NCBI GenBank assembly: GCA_011316305.1
Contig: SAUG01000082.1
Location: 248,001-312,000 of the forward strand
Reading direction: 5' to 3'
Source: Rusavskia elegans
Taxonomy: Eukaryota > Ascomycota > Lecanoromycetes > Teloschistales > Teloschistaceae
Length of the DNA: 64,000 nucleotides
Shown piece by piece: positions 1-12,564 of this stretch. The stretch's first letter is position 1, and each line of letters begins with the position of its first letter. The notes beneath the pieces were generated by a model, which was not told the DNA's origin, ran no database searches, and was given only the letters and a program-made list of their open reading frames with translations. The position numbers were made by a program, and so were the translations under genes.

Positions 1-519
1 TTATTTTAGAATTATATACTTTTTCAATTATATTATTTGTATTTTTAGGAACTTTTATTTCTTTTAAAATTTCTTTGTTTCTTTTTAATAGAAATCTATT
101 TAATTTTTCTACTACCTTATAGTTTATTCAATAATTCAAAGTATCTATATTAATAATATTAATACTATTATCCTATTTTATTTCAAAATTATAGTAGATT
201 ATTTCTTTAGCCTATTTTCATTATTTTTAATTAAGTTTTTCATTTATTAGAAATAATAAAAGGTTTTTATAATTAGTATAAACTGTAAATTTTTCACTAT
301 TTTCTTTATATATTTCTTCTAATATATAAAACCCGCTATAATTATTAATATTGATATATTTATTACTATATAGTTAATTTCTATAGATATAAATTTCTTT
401 AAATAGTTTTTTAGAAATCTTTTTCTATATTATATACGATTCTAATATTAAATCTAAAGCGTTTATATATAGTATTATTTATTTATTTTATTCGAAAATT
501 TCTAAAATATTTTTATTTA

Positions 520-748
520 TCGGCCTAGCCCGATCGATCGAAGGAAATTGAGTTAATTAAAGTTAAATATATCACGGTTTCCCTCTGGATTTTAGTCCAG
601 ATTTAGCTCCTTCGAGAGTCCTAAATTGAGTCCGCGGTAAAATACTTGAGTACCAAAAAATTGCGTAATCTGATCGGTTAGTGCCTCTAGTATTAATTCG
701 TGAAAGACAATCAAAAATCCGAATGATTCATCGTATATATATATATAT
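520..748. other. Less mutated 0.23 kb insertion in Gypsy copy A
   Basis: A block of ordinary base composition, with many TG and CA dinucleotides and a hairpin ctggattttagtccag near 585-600, interrupts copy A. Copy B reads straight through the same site near 24850. It ends on the right in a short TA run that merges with the target. Repeats of gagtcc and the palindrome cgatcgatcg are visible. I could not match it to 5S rRNA, a spliceosomal RNA or a tRNA, and no open frame is evident. It may be a short non-autonomous element, a SINE-like sequence or a captured fragment too short or too rare to be a RIP target. Confidence 0.6.
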
Positions 749-2249
749 AAAATTTTATTTTAATTTTTTAAATATATTTTTTTATAATAAATCTACTAAA
801 AAAGCAGTTTTTTCTAAATATATTACTATTATATTTTAATAGAATTTTATAAATTTAAAAAAAATTTATATTATTTATATATTTTTAGATATAGATTATT
901 TTTTTTTAATAATTTTAGTTAGTTTTTTTTTATTTTGGTATTTCCCGTTTTTATTATAAAATCGAAAAATATTAAAATTTTTTTTTTACTTTTAGGTGAT
1001 ATTTTTTTAATTTTTAGATTATATTTTTAAAATTTTTATAGAATTTTTACTATATATCGTTTGAATTTTTTTTTATTTACGATAATATTAGTATATTATC
1101 TTTATATATTATAATAAAGATAATAAAATAGTTATATAATATTTTATTAATTGTATATTATAAAGTTGTTGATATATTTATTAATCTAAAAAGTATTATT
1201 AAATATTTTAATAATCTATATTTTATTTTAAATACAATTTTGTATTTATTTCGATTTTTTACTTTTATTAGATTAAAAGTATTTTTTAGATCGAATTTTA
1301 TAAATCATTTAGTTTTCCTTATTTCAATTTTAAAATCGGTAAAAAAAAAAACTTATTTTTTTATATTATTATATTAAATAGTTCATAACTAATATTAAAT
1401 CGATAGAGTCTATTTTTTTATTAGTATAAATATAACCGATTATTCTATATTATATTTTGAATATTTTAAAAATTTCAATTTAAAGATATAATTAATATAT
1501 TATTTTAATACTTTTAATTATTTATTTTTTAATCTATATATTAATTCAACTGTTAGCCTTTCCAAATGTATTATAATAATCTTATAATCCATTTAATTAT
1601 AAACTAGAAAAAATAGGTTTTTTTTTTCATGTTTTTTTAGTATTTTTTAAAACTTTTTAAATAGTTATAGAATTTTATTTATAGCTACTATTTGCTTTTA
1701 TATTTAGTTCTTTCCGGATATTATTTTATTTTCGGCTAATTTTTTAGATACACTAAATTAATAGCTATTTATATCTATTTATATTAGCATTTACTTAATT
1801 TTCGGCTTCTATTTAGACTGGCCGTCGGGTCGGATTTTTCTACGGTTCGACCCGACTCGAACCCGGGTCGGGGTCGGATATCCGGGTTCGACCCGCTAAG
1901 ACGCTAAGATCGTGTATAAAAGTATAATCCTAGTATTAAAATATAATTTTTTTTATACGTTATATTGCCTATAAATCCCTATTTTTTTCTAACGATATAT
2001 TAAAGAATTTAAATATTTCTAATATTAACGTATTCTAATATTAACGTATACTATTTAATATTATCTATTAAATAGTTAATACTATTTATATTATTATTTA
2101 GTATCTATATATCTATATTATCTTTTTGTATTATTATTATAGAAACGTAATATAAAATATCTAATATAAATATCGATCCTTGCCTTTTTAATTTCTAGAC
2201 CGATACGTCTAGCGAAGGCCTTTCTACTAAGTAGTTTTAATAATAGATA

Positions 2250-4414
2250 GCCTATCTAAAATTATATATAAATACTCTTCTAAAGTTTTTAACTATTTTA
2301 TAACTTCTAGTTCTTTAAATATATCTACTATAAAGAAATATCTTTCGACTAATAGTTACTACGGATCCAAGCGACGCAATATATAGTCTATTATTAAAGT
2401 AGTAATTATCCGCGTAAGTAGTAAATAGTAATATAAAGAGATAATATAAAGTTTATTTATTTAATAATAGAAGAAAAGCTATATTAAACTGGATTCTACT
2501 TTCGACTAAAACGCCTGGAATAAATACCTATATAAGACTTTCTTAGATCTAAATCTATCAGTCCGGACTATCGAAAATAAGAATTTTAGAAAACTACTAT
2601 AAATACTTAGTCTAGATATATAGCTACTTAAGCGTATATAATTTATAATAATAATTTTTAATAAGTATATAACTATCCGCGATAGAATTAAATCTAATTT
2701 AAAAACCGTAGAATATATTTTATTTATATTAGATACCTGGTCTAGTCTATAGAAGGTTTCGTATTTAGAAATATTCGTATACTGGATTAATACGCAATTT
2801 TAATTTTATAAACGTCTATTTGGATTTATATTTTTATCTATAAATTACTCCGGCCGTTTATAGTACTAAAAGCTATTAACGCTTTTAGAGTTTTTCCAGT
2901 TTAAGCAGCAGCTTTTAGATATTATTACCGATAATACTAGCTCTAATTCTACGTTAAAAAAAGAGCTTGAAAAGACTTTTAATCGATTTAATAGTCGATA
3001 GAATTAATTATAAAACTCGCTATCTTGTCTAGCTTATATAGTTAATCTAGTAGCCTAAAACTTTATTAAAGATATTAGATTATAAATATTAAGTGATAAC
3101 TTTATCTATTAGCTAGATAATAAGTAAATTACGGCTTTTACTATCGGCTAATCGAATATTATAGAAAAGGTAATATACGTAGGTAATATAAATTAAATAA
3201 TTTTTATACTAATAGTATTTTTAGGCTCGCGCTATTACAGTCTATTCCGGTACTTCCTCTTAACGTAAGCTTCGTTTTAAAGAATTTTAAGATAGAGCCG
3301 ACCCTAATTCCTGCGCTAGGACCTATATTTAAGATATTTATATTCGATAGAATTCGATTTATCGTATAATTCGTAGGGTATATCTACTTCGCTAAACTAT
3401 TAATAAATTCCTCGAAGAGAATTCGCGAGACCTATAAATATAAAAGATTACCTTTAATATAGATAAATAGTAATCTCTTTTCCTTATAGATAGTATACTG
3501 CAGCCGTTCTATAAAATTACTTTAATAGTTTCGCGAATTACCGGCGTTAGAGTTTATCTAGTATACCGATTTTATAGTACGCTTTACGATTATCTTACTA
3601 AAGTATAAGAAGTTGTAAAAGCTTTAAACTATCTTTAAAAGGCGATAGTACTAACAGCTTGCGAAAAGGCTTTTACTAAATTTATTAAATATTATTCTTA
3701 TACTAAAAATAAAGAAAGATTAATATATAACCTTGCGAATATTTTTAATTCTATAGTAAAGTTTAACCTTTATCCGAACTGTGATACTATTAAATAGGAG
3801 GCAGATATTAAAGAATATTCGGTATATATAGATAAATATCGGGACGAGTTTAAGAAACACTTTAATAAATACTACAAGGCCTCTGTTAATTTACTAAAAT
3901 ATAGAGCCCGCCGTAGAAAGGAAAATGAAGTAATATATAATAGTAATATATTATAAATATACTAACTAATTAATAGCCTACTATAACTACTTTAAATAGT
4001 TTTCTTCGATAGCTTTAATATTTTCGAATACTTGCTTCCGAAGCTGATCGATACCTTCGTATTATTACTATTAAAGATAATCTAAATTAGAAATCTTAGA
4101 AAAATAATGCTTCGAACTTTCTAAAATTAGTATAGATAGCTCGCGATATTCTTTCCTATCTAATATCCTCGGTCGGAATTAAACGGACTTTTAGTTTTAC
4201 TAGAAGAGTTTATCGGTAGAATTAAGCCTAAATAACTCTATAGTATATAGAACAGACGATATTAATAAAATACTATAACCGTACTATAGATTTAGATCTC
4301 GACGAAGTATTAGAGGAGCTATAGAATATATTTAATCGGGTAAAAATAGAGGATAGCGCTATATTATTAGAAAGGGAACTATTTAAAAAGAATTTTAAAA
4401 GTATATTAGATTGA
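2250..4414 (+). pseudogene. hAT transposase
   Basis: Cut-and-paste transposase relic with a DDE/RNase H-like core and C-terminal dimerisation domain. Readable motifs are a DTWSS block at about 2735, ITDN near 2924-2935, and CLAYIVN at 3026-3046, where the usual His of CLAH is Tyr through CA to TA. A C-terminal hATC block SSVGIKRTFSFTRR at about 4166-4207 is followed by acidic and Leu-rich helices up to a TGA at 4412-4414. Internal stops are TAG/TAA at Gln-like positions. The N-terminal BED finger is too damaged to place, so the start is uncertain. The family is certain; activity is impossible in this copy. Confidence 0.85.
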
Positions 4415-4479
4415 TTAGCCTAGTATACTTTTTATTTAATATTAGTATAGTAATATATATAGGTAATATATTCTTTCTA

Positions 4480-5480
4480 GACTATTATTCCTCGATCTAT
4501 ATAACTAGTTAGATAGTTTAATATTTCTTTCTATATTTTTATCTTTATCTTTTTTTATATCTTTATCGTTATCCGCCTCCGCTTTCTTCTCTATATCTTT
4601 ATTCTGACTATTAAAATTAATATTTCTAGCTAAATTTTTACTATTTCTAAGTTTAGTATTATCCTATATAGAAGAGTATCTCCCTACTATCTGATTCTTT
4701 TTATTAACTTTAACGATATTATCGCTATTCTTTTCCTCCTTTCTATAAATAGACTTAATATATTTATTAGCCGTATTCTCGCTATAACTAAACTCTTTAG
4801 TAAATACTATCTACTCTTCTAGAAAATCTAAAGCTCTAGCGGACTAAAGCTTTTAGAAGCCGGTATAATAGATTATTTATTATTTAATAAAATTAACGAT
4901 TAGAGCTATATACTTCGTTAAAATTACTCTATTCGGACTATTAATAGTAATATTAGACTAGAGAAAATATTAGAAATAAATATTCCTATACTAGATAGTT
5001 CTATTTATATTCGATATATTATCCTAATATATTACTTTCTTTTTTTTCTATTTTATCTATTCGATAGTTATCGACTTTTCTATATCTTTTATAAAAGCTT
5101 TAGTACGTAGATCGTTTTCGTAATATAATACTATATATAGATAAGTATTTAGTATAGTATATATTATCTTATTATATTACTATAAATCTCTTTCTCGACT
5201 CTATAGTCTATTTTCTAATCTCTAGAATTTTATTTTAATACGGCCTTCGTTCTTATATCTACGCTTTTCTAGAAATCTATTTCTTTGAATTTCTTAAAAT
5301 ATTTATATATTATAATACGGTCCGTACTCTATTTTTTATAGAGTTTATATTCGGTATCGGACTATTCTTTTCCGCGTTTATAACTTACGACTAATTTAGA
5401 TTTCGTAGATAGTAGTTTTAATTTAGATATAGTAGATAGTATACTAAATAATATAGTAGGATAATATAATTAGTAGCTAT
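4480..5480 (-). pseudogene. Opposing second reading frame of the hAT element
   Basis: Between the transposase and the histone-like gene lies a minus-strand coding relic whose stops are only TAG/TAA. The N-terminal half (about 5480-5060) is basic, with blocks such as YKRGKE and KYFKKFKEIDF. The C-terminal half (about 4960-4490) reads in another frame, with GFQKL, SARALDFLEE and a Lys/Asp-rich tail. A frame change near 5050 may be an intron or an indel. Total length would be about 330 residues. No known domain was recognised. The high charge suggests a nucleic-acid-binding or accessory protein, which is inference only. Confidence 0.45.
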
Positions 5481-5845
5481 AGAATTATCTAAAAATTCTA
5501 CGTATTATAGTATTAGAATACGCTGGAAGTTTATAGAAGTATACGGGCTCGTTTAGAACTCTAACCGTCTAGCCGTAGTATAGCCGACGATTACCTAAAT
5601 AACTTTACTTTACTTCTAATTTCTATTCTTTAATAATTAAATACTATAATAAGATATTATTATACTATATATCGTACCGTATTATATTTTATTTTATTAT
5701 TAGTCTTTCGTTCCTTTCGTTCGTCGCAGCGTAATATATAATATATACGAATTCAAATAGAGAAAATATATTAAAGTAATATAATTAATTATATAATAAC
5801 GCTAAAACTATTCTAGATAAAAAATTAATTCCGTTTTATAGAAGT

Positions 5846-6354
5846 ATAGCGAAGACTCGAGGAGATAGAATTAGGAAAGATAATAGGAAAAGTAAAAGGA
5901 AATTTTATAGTACTATAGTTCTAATAATACTCTAGAGTAATATATTCTAGATAATCTAGCTAATAATCTATTAAAAGAAACGTAAATAGAAGCCTAAAAC
6001 CGTCGCTCTTCGAGAAATCCGTAGATACCAGAAAGGTTTCGAATCTTTTATTTCTAAAATACCTTTCGCTAGACTATATCGCGAAATCTTTACCGATATC
6101 GCTGCCGTAAATATAAATAGAAGAATCGATAGGATATAAAATAAAGCGTTAGTAGTTCTATAAAATACGATAGAAGGATTTATAATTACTTTTCTAATAA
6201 GTAAATATATTATCTTATTATTTTACTATATATATCCGCCTATATTTATTTTTTATAGATTATTAAATAGCCGTAAATCTATACTAAACGCGTTACTATT
6301 TTATAAAAGGATACCTGATTTATTAAAAGGTTAATATAGAATCTGGAGGTCTAG
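5846..6354 (+). pseudogene. Histone H3 / CENP-A-like gene carried by the hAT element
   Basis: The frame starts at an ATA (probably a mutated ATG) followed by Ala-Lys-Thr-Arg. It runs through a basic tail to the H3 alpha-N/alpha-1 signature [12 protein letters not shown] at 5999-6034, then [12 protein letters not shown]. The alpha-2 equivalent ALVVLQNTIEGFIITF reaches a GT at 6201, and 6201-6258 looks like a 58-bp GT-AG intron. The second part carries YTKRVTIL.KD (6280-6312), matching the H3 motif AKRVTI..KD, and ends at TAG 6352-6354. Loop 1 is about six residues longer than in canonical H3 and the tail lacks the ARTKQTARKS pattern, both more like centromeric CenH3. Stops inside are TAG/TAA plus one TGA. 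Joining the two parts needs a 1-base shift. Fold assignment is firm; function is unknown. Confidence 0.8.
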
Positions 6355-7063
6355 CCGAAAATATAACGATAGCTAGTTAATAATAAATTTTAAAGAATTA
6401 AAAGCTCTAGAGAAAAGATATACGTCTGTAAAATTATTTAGGAAAGGATAATACTATTTATATAGTATCGATATATAAGTTAATATTTATAAATAACCGT
6501 TATATAAACCAGTATTAAATAGAATATATTACCCTTTTATATTACCTATAATTACTTTCGTATTTAACTATCGAATTCGATTACGAGTCGGGTCGGGTCT
6601 AGTTTTCGGGTCGGATTCTCGAGTTAAAATCTATAACTCGACCGTTTAGCGAATCGAACTCGGGTCGGATTACTAAGATCGGGTCGGATACCCGACGGTT
6701 CGATGGAAACCCGACCCGAACCGGCCAATCGACTTCTATTTTATAAACTATAAAATATCTAAATAGATATTTTTTATAAATTTTAAAAATATTAATAATA
6801 ATTTTTTTTCTATATTTATTAATTATTATTATATATCTAAAAAATCTTGTTTAAAACTAGATTTTAATAGTTTCTATTCTATCAATAATGTCTATAAAAT
6901 ATAGTTCTTTTTTTCTAATAAAAAGAATATTAAATTCTTTTATATAATCTTTTAATATCAAAATTCTAGTAGTTATTAATTTAACTAGAGCTTTTATAGG
7001 TTATTCGAATATTATTAACCAGATAAAAAGTCGATTTTTATCTATTTTCCGAAATTATTAAAA

Positions 7064-7491
7064 TTTAATATTTCTAATATATTAAAAAAGAATTTTATTT
7101 CAGCCTAGCTATAGTTATAGATATAGTTCAAACTATTAAAAAATAAAGTAATTCTAATATAAAGTATTATATCGAGTTCTATATAACTATAAAAATAAAA
7201 TATATATTCTATAAAATATCTTTATTATATAGTTAATTTTAAAAAAAGTATACGATAATATTTAGTATATATATTAATATCTAATAAAAAAACTATCTAG
7301 TAAAAATAAAAAAAGCTATCTAGTAGAAACAAAGAGTAGTATATATGGTAAAAAGATCGATCTATCCGATAGAGCCGATCTACTAAATATAAGCAGCCCT
7401 GCGACTCTAGCGGCATTAATTAAACTGGGCTATTAATTCGTTTCTCTAATTAATAAACGTAAAGTACTTCTATAGAGTCGTGGACGTAATA
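7064..7491 (-). repeat. LTR of Gypsy family 1, copy A (5' LTR)
   Basis: This aligns with the LTRs at 14536, 17487, 27703 and 31262. Plus-strand order is a degraded tgtaacgtctctatatat start, a ctagctatag block, the block with subfamily bases gcggcattaattaaac, then gtcgtggacgtaata at the end (gtaaca mutated to gtaata). It belongs to the LTR variant that ends after ttaataaacgtaaagtactt and is shared with 14267-18033, 21413-22201 and 25749-26152. The partner LTR is outside the window. Confidence 0.75.
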
Positions 7492-7940
7492 ATAAATACC
7501 AAAGCTACGTTAAATTCAAAGTTTATTAATTAATATCTCGTTTATATTATAAGTTAAATGATTTCGATAAATTCTTTTATTGAATTATCAATATTTTTAT
7601 TCCTTTACTAATAATTCTGTATAGAGAAAATTGAATTTTATATTTTATCTATTCTAAAACGAACTTTTTGTAGCGTTTATATATTATATCTAATATAAAA
7701 ATATATATTTAATTTAAAAGATTTCTACAATTATCGAAACCAATTTTAACTATAAAATAATATTCATTAAATCAATTACAAAAATAGTTATATTAAATAA
7801 AGAATTCGAGATTTTTTTAATCGAATTAGATACTATATAAAAACTTTAAAAGCCTACTATATCTAAATAAAATAATTTGTCGAAATATTTCTGATATATT
7901 ATTGTTATTAAAGTTTGAATAATAATTATTTTAGTAAATA
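7492..7940. other. No recognisable gene
   Basis: About 450 bases between the Gypsy LTR and the next MITE. They keep more CA/TG than the Gypsy copies, suggesting low-copy DNA only partly affected by RIP. No open frame, repeat or RNA gene could be supported. Confidence 0.5.
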
Positions 7941-8406
7941 TAGACTGGCCGTCGGATCGGGTTTCGAATCTAAATTAGAAAAATCGACCCGATCTAAATT
8001 AGTTTCGACTTTTCTATATATTAAACTAACGGATTTTTAGTTCCTAATTTATAATCCGATCCGACTCGATTCGAAACTACTAAAATATTAAAATATAGTA
8101 TAATAATATAATTTTAGTATAAAAGTTATATCTATCTATCTAAAAAAAACTTTAGTTAATTAACTACGCTAGCTAGAAGGGTTTTAGTTAAACTAAATAA
8201 ACTATTTAAATATTTTAGTCTTATATATAACTTATTAATAAATTTAATATAATATTATACTATTAATAATATTTCAGCGGGTTTCTATTTAATTTTCGAA
8301 TTCGACCCGACTCGAACTATTTAGCGAATCGGTTTAACTGATTTATTTAAACTCGATATAGATTCCTGTAGTATCGATAGAAACTCGTATCGAAGTAGCC
8401 AATCTA
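7941..8406 (+). mobile_element. hAT MITE, type 1
   Basis: A 466-bp non-autonomous hAT element. The left end tagactggccgtcgg and right end cgaagtagccaatcta are terminal inverted repeats with GC-rich subterminal blocks; the middle is TA-rich and contains ttaactacgctagctag. Target duplication is agtaaata (7933-7940) against aataaata (8407-8414), a G/A difference expected from RIP. There is no coding capacity. Relatives are at 21092, 31790, 36826, 45024 and 47856. Confidence 0.85.
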
Positions 8407-11400
8407 AATAAATACTCCCGAATATTTTTAATTTTAGATAATCGAAACCGCTGTAGTAATAATAAATCATATTTAGATAAAGAAATTCGGGTAGAAGATA
8501 GTTTATAGAATTATTATAAAAAATCGTCGTAATTGAAATAATATATATATTTCTAGATATTAAATCTATATATTAAATTTTAATATTCCGCGTAAAGTTA
8601 AAATCTTTCTAAAAGTTTATATCGGCTTTCAAATAGAATATAAAAATACTAATATCTATAGTAATAAAAATATTAGCTAATAGAAGAAAAATATAACAGG
8701 TAATATTATATCCGATAGAATCTAATTCTATTTTACCTAAAAAATAATTATATAAATTTATTATATAACGAGCTATTTATCTAAATTATATACGATATTT
8801 AATATATAGATTCCTTGAAAGAAAATCTAAATAGTAGTAATAGCGAGGAAAAAAACTATAATATCGTCTATAAATCCGTAGAGTAGTTTTATTAGAAGTT
8901 TGTAGAAAAGCTAAATAAAGATAAAGAAAAGAATTTTTTTTTACCTTCTCTAAATCTTTCTAATTTAAAAGATAAAATTTTATCTAATATTAGAAATGAT
9001 AATATTGTTTAGAATTTAGACGATGGAAAAGAAAATTTATAGAGTTATATAGATTATACGATTCGTTTATCGATAGCTAATAAAACTACTGGATTACTAC
9101 AAAGGAACTAATATCTATATTAAAGAAATCTCTCCAAATCTCGAAGTAACAAAAGATAATATTATTTCTAAAAGAGTATATACCATCGGAAAATAATCTA
9201 ACGAGATAAAGTAATATAAAATAAAAAAAAATAGAAAATGGAAAATGTAAAAAATAGTACTAGAATGAACAGTCGGCAAATTAGTAAAGATATTTTATTA
9301 TACGTTCGAAATATATATATCTACGAGGACATTTTATAAAAAAGATTTACTATAACTATAGATATTTAAAACTTTTCTAATAAATATAAAATATTATCAA
9401 AATTTATATCTAATCAAACTAAAATACTGGAATAATATATTAAAATATCCGTTTATAAACGATTTCTTCGAGACTGTTGCTATCGAAATTAAAATATTCA
9501 AGAAAAGAAAATCTGGAAGGTAATTTCTATCGATAAAATAATAAAAATTATAAGACGGTAACTTTAATTATAGAAATTTTTAAAAATGAATTCTATAATT
9601 AGAATTATCTATTTTAATATAAAGTTCATCTCTATTCTAGAAAATAAATTTAGAATATTACGACGGATATTAAGATTGCAATAATAGTTTTTTAGATTTT
9701 CCGAATATTAATAATAATAGTTATAATTTTCGGCTTCGAGAACTTGTTAATATAACGCTGTCAACGCTTTTATAAATGGCGAGATCGATAAACCAATATA
9801 TATTAAAGTATTTTATAGGTAAAATAGATTCAGATCGTTTTTATTATATTTATTCCAAAAATTATATAATTAAAAATAATTACCCGCTTTATAGTATCGC
9901 TATCTATCGGAATATTTTACTAAATTAAATTTTTAATCTGTTTTCGATATCGAATATTTAATTTTTTATAAATATATATTGATACATTTCTTTGATAATA
10001 ATATTACTTATTATTCGCAGTATTAAAATTTTTAAAATTTATTATAAATTTGTCTGAATGTTACTATTTAGCGGCTATTCGAAAAATTCAATATTTAGAA
10101 TATATGAAACTCTAATCTTTTATCTTTGGTATTAAAGTAATAGATCCGATTACTATATTAATTACTTTAATATATATAATTGTTTTCGATTACTCGCGTA
10201 TTCGATTTTATCGATTAGAAGATTTCTAAATAGGAAACAGTTTTATTAAATTCTATCGATACCGAATTACTCGCCGCTTTAATAATAGAAAAGAAAAGTA
10301 TTGAATAGAATAGATTCTTTGAAGAGATTTTGATAGATCCATGATACAAATTGTATATTTAGATAGATATTATATAGATAATCCGAGTTTTTAAAAGCGT
10401 TAAATCTTGATTTAAATTGATATTTCGCTATATAGATATTTACAGCTATTAGTTCAATTAGAAAATTCGAAATAGAAATATAGCTATTCGATATACGATT
10501 TTCGCAATAATTTTAATAGACAGTTCTATAAAAGTGCTGTCTATATTATATTTTAAAGAATTTATTTGAATTTTTGAATTTTAGAAAACGATTTTATATA
10601 AATTTTTAATTAATAATTTTGGTTCTAGTAATATCGATACTGCTAGCGATTATAATACGATCATTATCGATTCTATTTATATAGAAAATAAAGGTTTTAA
10701 TAATATCAAATATTATCTAACAAGATTAGATTTATTATTAAAAATATTATAAGTAAAAAAAATATTCTATAATATAAATATAATAGTAAAGGAATGATTC
10801 GATGGATTTATATAAATCAATAAAATTAGATTACTTTATAAAAACTATCTTTAAATCTATTTTAATAGATATCGCGTTGTTTTAGCGGATTTAACATTTT
10901 TTTTACCATTTTCTCTATAGAGTTTTTTTTATAGATATAATTAACCATCTATATACTGCTGCCTATATAGTTATATACCTTTAGATTGACTTGAATCTAG
11001 CTAATCGTTCGCTTCTATCTAGAGTAGTTTTGGTAGAGCTCTATTACCATTCTATTTTTCGAAAACGTTAAAAAATGGTACTGGAGTAAATAAAAAAATA
11101 GCGATATTTATATAATATAGAGATTTTAGTAATATCTAGAAATATTTATACGCCTAATTTAACTATTAGAAAGGTCAATTTTAAGATTATAGAGTTAATT
11201 TTTGTTTATATAAATATTCTAGATCTGGTATAAAATTAGCGTTCTAGAAAGTTAATTGATTTTAAAAATATTATTCATAGATACTTCTCGTTATTATTTG
11301 TTTTTTTCGGGATATTATTTCTATAATGTAGTTTCGAAACGACTAATTTCGAGAATTATAGATAATTCCGATAAAGATTCGATAAAGCGCGGGTTTTAAA

Positions 11401-12564
11401 GACGTATTAATCGAAAGATTCATTTTATATTATCTAGCCTCGATTTAATAATATTTCTACAAAGCTATTGATTTAGTAACTGATCGTAATCTAGAGGAAA
11501 ATATTTTGGTAATAATTAGTTGTAATATATTTCTTCTAGCAATTTCGTCAGATTAGATATAAATGAAAAAGTTATACGTTTATTAAAACGACTAAATTTC
11601 GATATAGAATAAATCCATCTATTTAAAAGTATAATACTATAAAAACTATGTTTTTTACTCGAAGATCGAGAAATTCTATAGTAATTTATCGACATCTATA
11701 GATGAAACGACTATTTTAATTACTTTATTTAGTTGGATATTTTGAATAACAAAGATTTATATTTCTTTCTCTGAGGTAATATATAGTTTAGAGTTTCAAC
11801 TTCGTATTATAAATTAAGATAACCTCTTTTCGCTTTTCTATCGATATATACAACTCGTAATATACTAATATATATAGATTTTAAAATTGTTAGTCGGGAT
11901 ATAAATACGCGGTTCTAGCTTCTATTACTATAAGTCTACTAGCATTTATACTTGTAGCGAACGAATTTTTAATTCGAATATCTATTTATTTTAAACCATT
12001 CTGAAAAGAGACAATTATATACTATAATTATAAATTACTTAAAATTTATAAATGATTAAATAATTTAATGGTACCGTATAGCTTATATATTATAAATTAT
12101 AAACAAGACTATGTTATAATATAAGCGAATAATAATAATTAAAACGGTATTTTATATAATATCAGCGTCGTAGAATGAATCTAGCTCTATTAATCTATAT
12201 AACAGTATTTTACAAGGAATATATTAAATATAACTTTTTTCTAAAAAATTTTAAACTATAGTACTACTTTAGATTAATAGCTATAGAGATAATTTATAGT
12301 CTAAATACTAACGATCCAGTTATTATCGCTACTACTATCGCCTTTATCTCTTTTACTATTATTATAGTCGGCCTTCGAATTTTCTTTAAACGTATTACTA
12401 TAAAATATAATTTTATAGGACGCTTGGCTACTATTATCGATTCTAATAACTTTTATTATAATTGAAATTCTGATTATTTTATATATATAAATCTCTTTTA
12501 TCGAAATATTCAACGTATACGATATATATTAATGATTTACTTTCAGCAGATATTAATAGCTATT
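8407..12564. other. Low-copy, partly RIP-mutated DNA
   Basis: A 4.1 kb stretch that does not match other parts of the window and keeps clearly more CA/TG than the transposons. It may be unique host DNA weathered by RIP leaking from neighbouring repeats, or a single old element. Apart from the coding-like frame at 8809-9150, translated fragments in several frames (for example 9450-9520 and 11260-11500, plus strand) look weakly protein-like but match no family I recognise. Confidence 0.4.
8809..9150 (+). pseudogene. Unrecognised coding-like frame
   Basis: About 110 codons in one frame, interrupted only by TAG/TAA. Composition is hydrophilic and helix-forming, with blocks KFVEKLNKDKEKNFFLPSL, LKDKILSNIRND and TIRLSIANKTTGLLQRN. 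The frame bias and restriction of stops to Gln-like codons argue for a former protein. No start, intron or domain can be assigned. A fungal kinase (FunK1) relic was considered but no kinase motif could be placed. Confidence 0.35.

Larger units (their letters stand above)
1814..6732 (+). mobile_element. hAT-superfamily DNA transposon, full length, RIP-damaged
   Basis: A 4.9 kb element with imperfect terminal inverted repeats: tagactggccg at the left and the complement of cggccaatcga at the right. It is flanked by a perfect 8-bp target duplication, cttctatt, at 1806-1813 and 6733-6740. Eight-bp duplications and a BED/hATC-type transposase define hAT. The GC-rich subterminal repeats (cgggtcgg and relatives) reappear at the ends of the MITEs in this window, so this is a likely source or close relative of those MITEs. 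Gene order is transposase (+), an opposing frame (-) and a histone H3-like gene (+). It sits inside Gypsy copy A and is therefore younger than it. Confidence 0.9.
1..7063 (-). pseudogene. Gypsy polyprotein relic (protease-RT-RNase H), copy A
   Basis: Minus-strand pol relic of copy A, interrupted at 1814-6732. The right-hand part (about 7060-6741) matches the protease region of copy C. The part at about 1805-749 matches its reverse transcriptase, and 520-1 matches RNase H and the connection region. Recognition rests on collinear similarity with copy C, where the protein motifs are readable. Here the frames contain many TAA/TAG codons and the YxDD region near 1090 is destroyed. No gag sequence lies between LTR and protease, as in copies B and C. 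Confidence 0.65.
1..7491 (-). mobile_element. Ty3/Gypsy family 1, copy A (partial, interrupted)
   Basis: Degenerate Gypsy retrotransposon read on the minus strand. Its 5' LTR is at the right (7064-7491) and its 3' end lies left of base 1. The internal part aligns by eye with copies B (22202-25748) and C (28111-31261): the same blocks run from a protease-like start near 6990 through reverse transcriptase to RNase H near base 1. It is split by the hAT element at 1814-6732, with target duplication cttctatt on each side, and by a less mutated insert at 520-748. It is much more RIP-damaged than copy C, so no frame stays open for more than a few dozen codons. Confidence 0.8.

Noticed and set aside
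520..748. rRNA or spliceosomal RNA gene
   Set aside because: No match by eye to 5S, 18S, 28S, U1, U2 or U6 core sequences.
9300..11900. Possible fungal FunK1-type kinase
   Set aside because: IIHRY at about 11272 recalled a kinase catalytic loop, but no Asp, glycine loop or DFG-like motif could be placed in the same frame.
12301..12513. Open minus-strand frame of 70 codons
   Set aside because: Low-complexity Ile/Lys/Asn composition, no homology to anything else here, no start context; within random expectation for AT-rich DNA.
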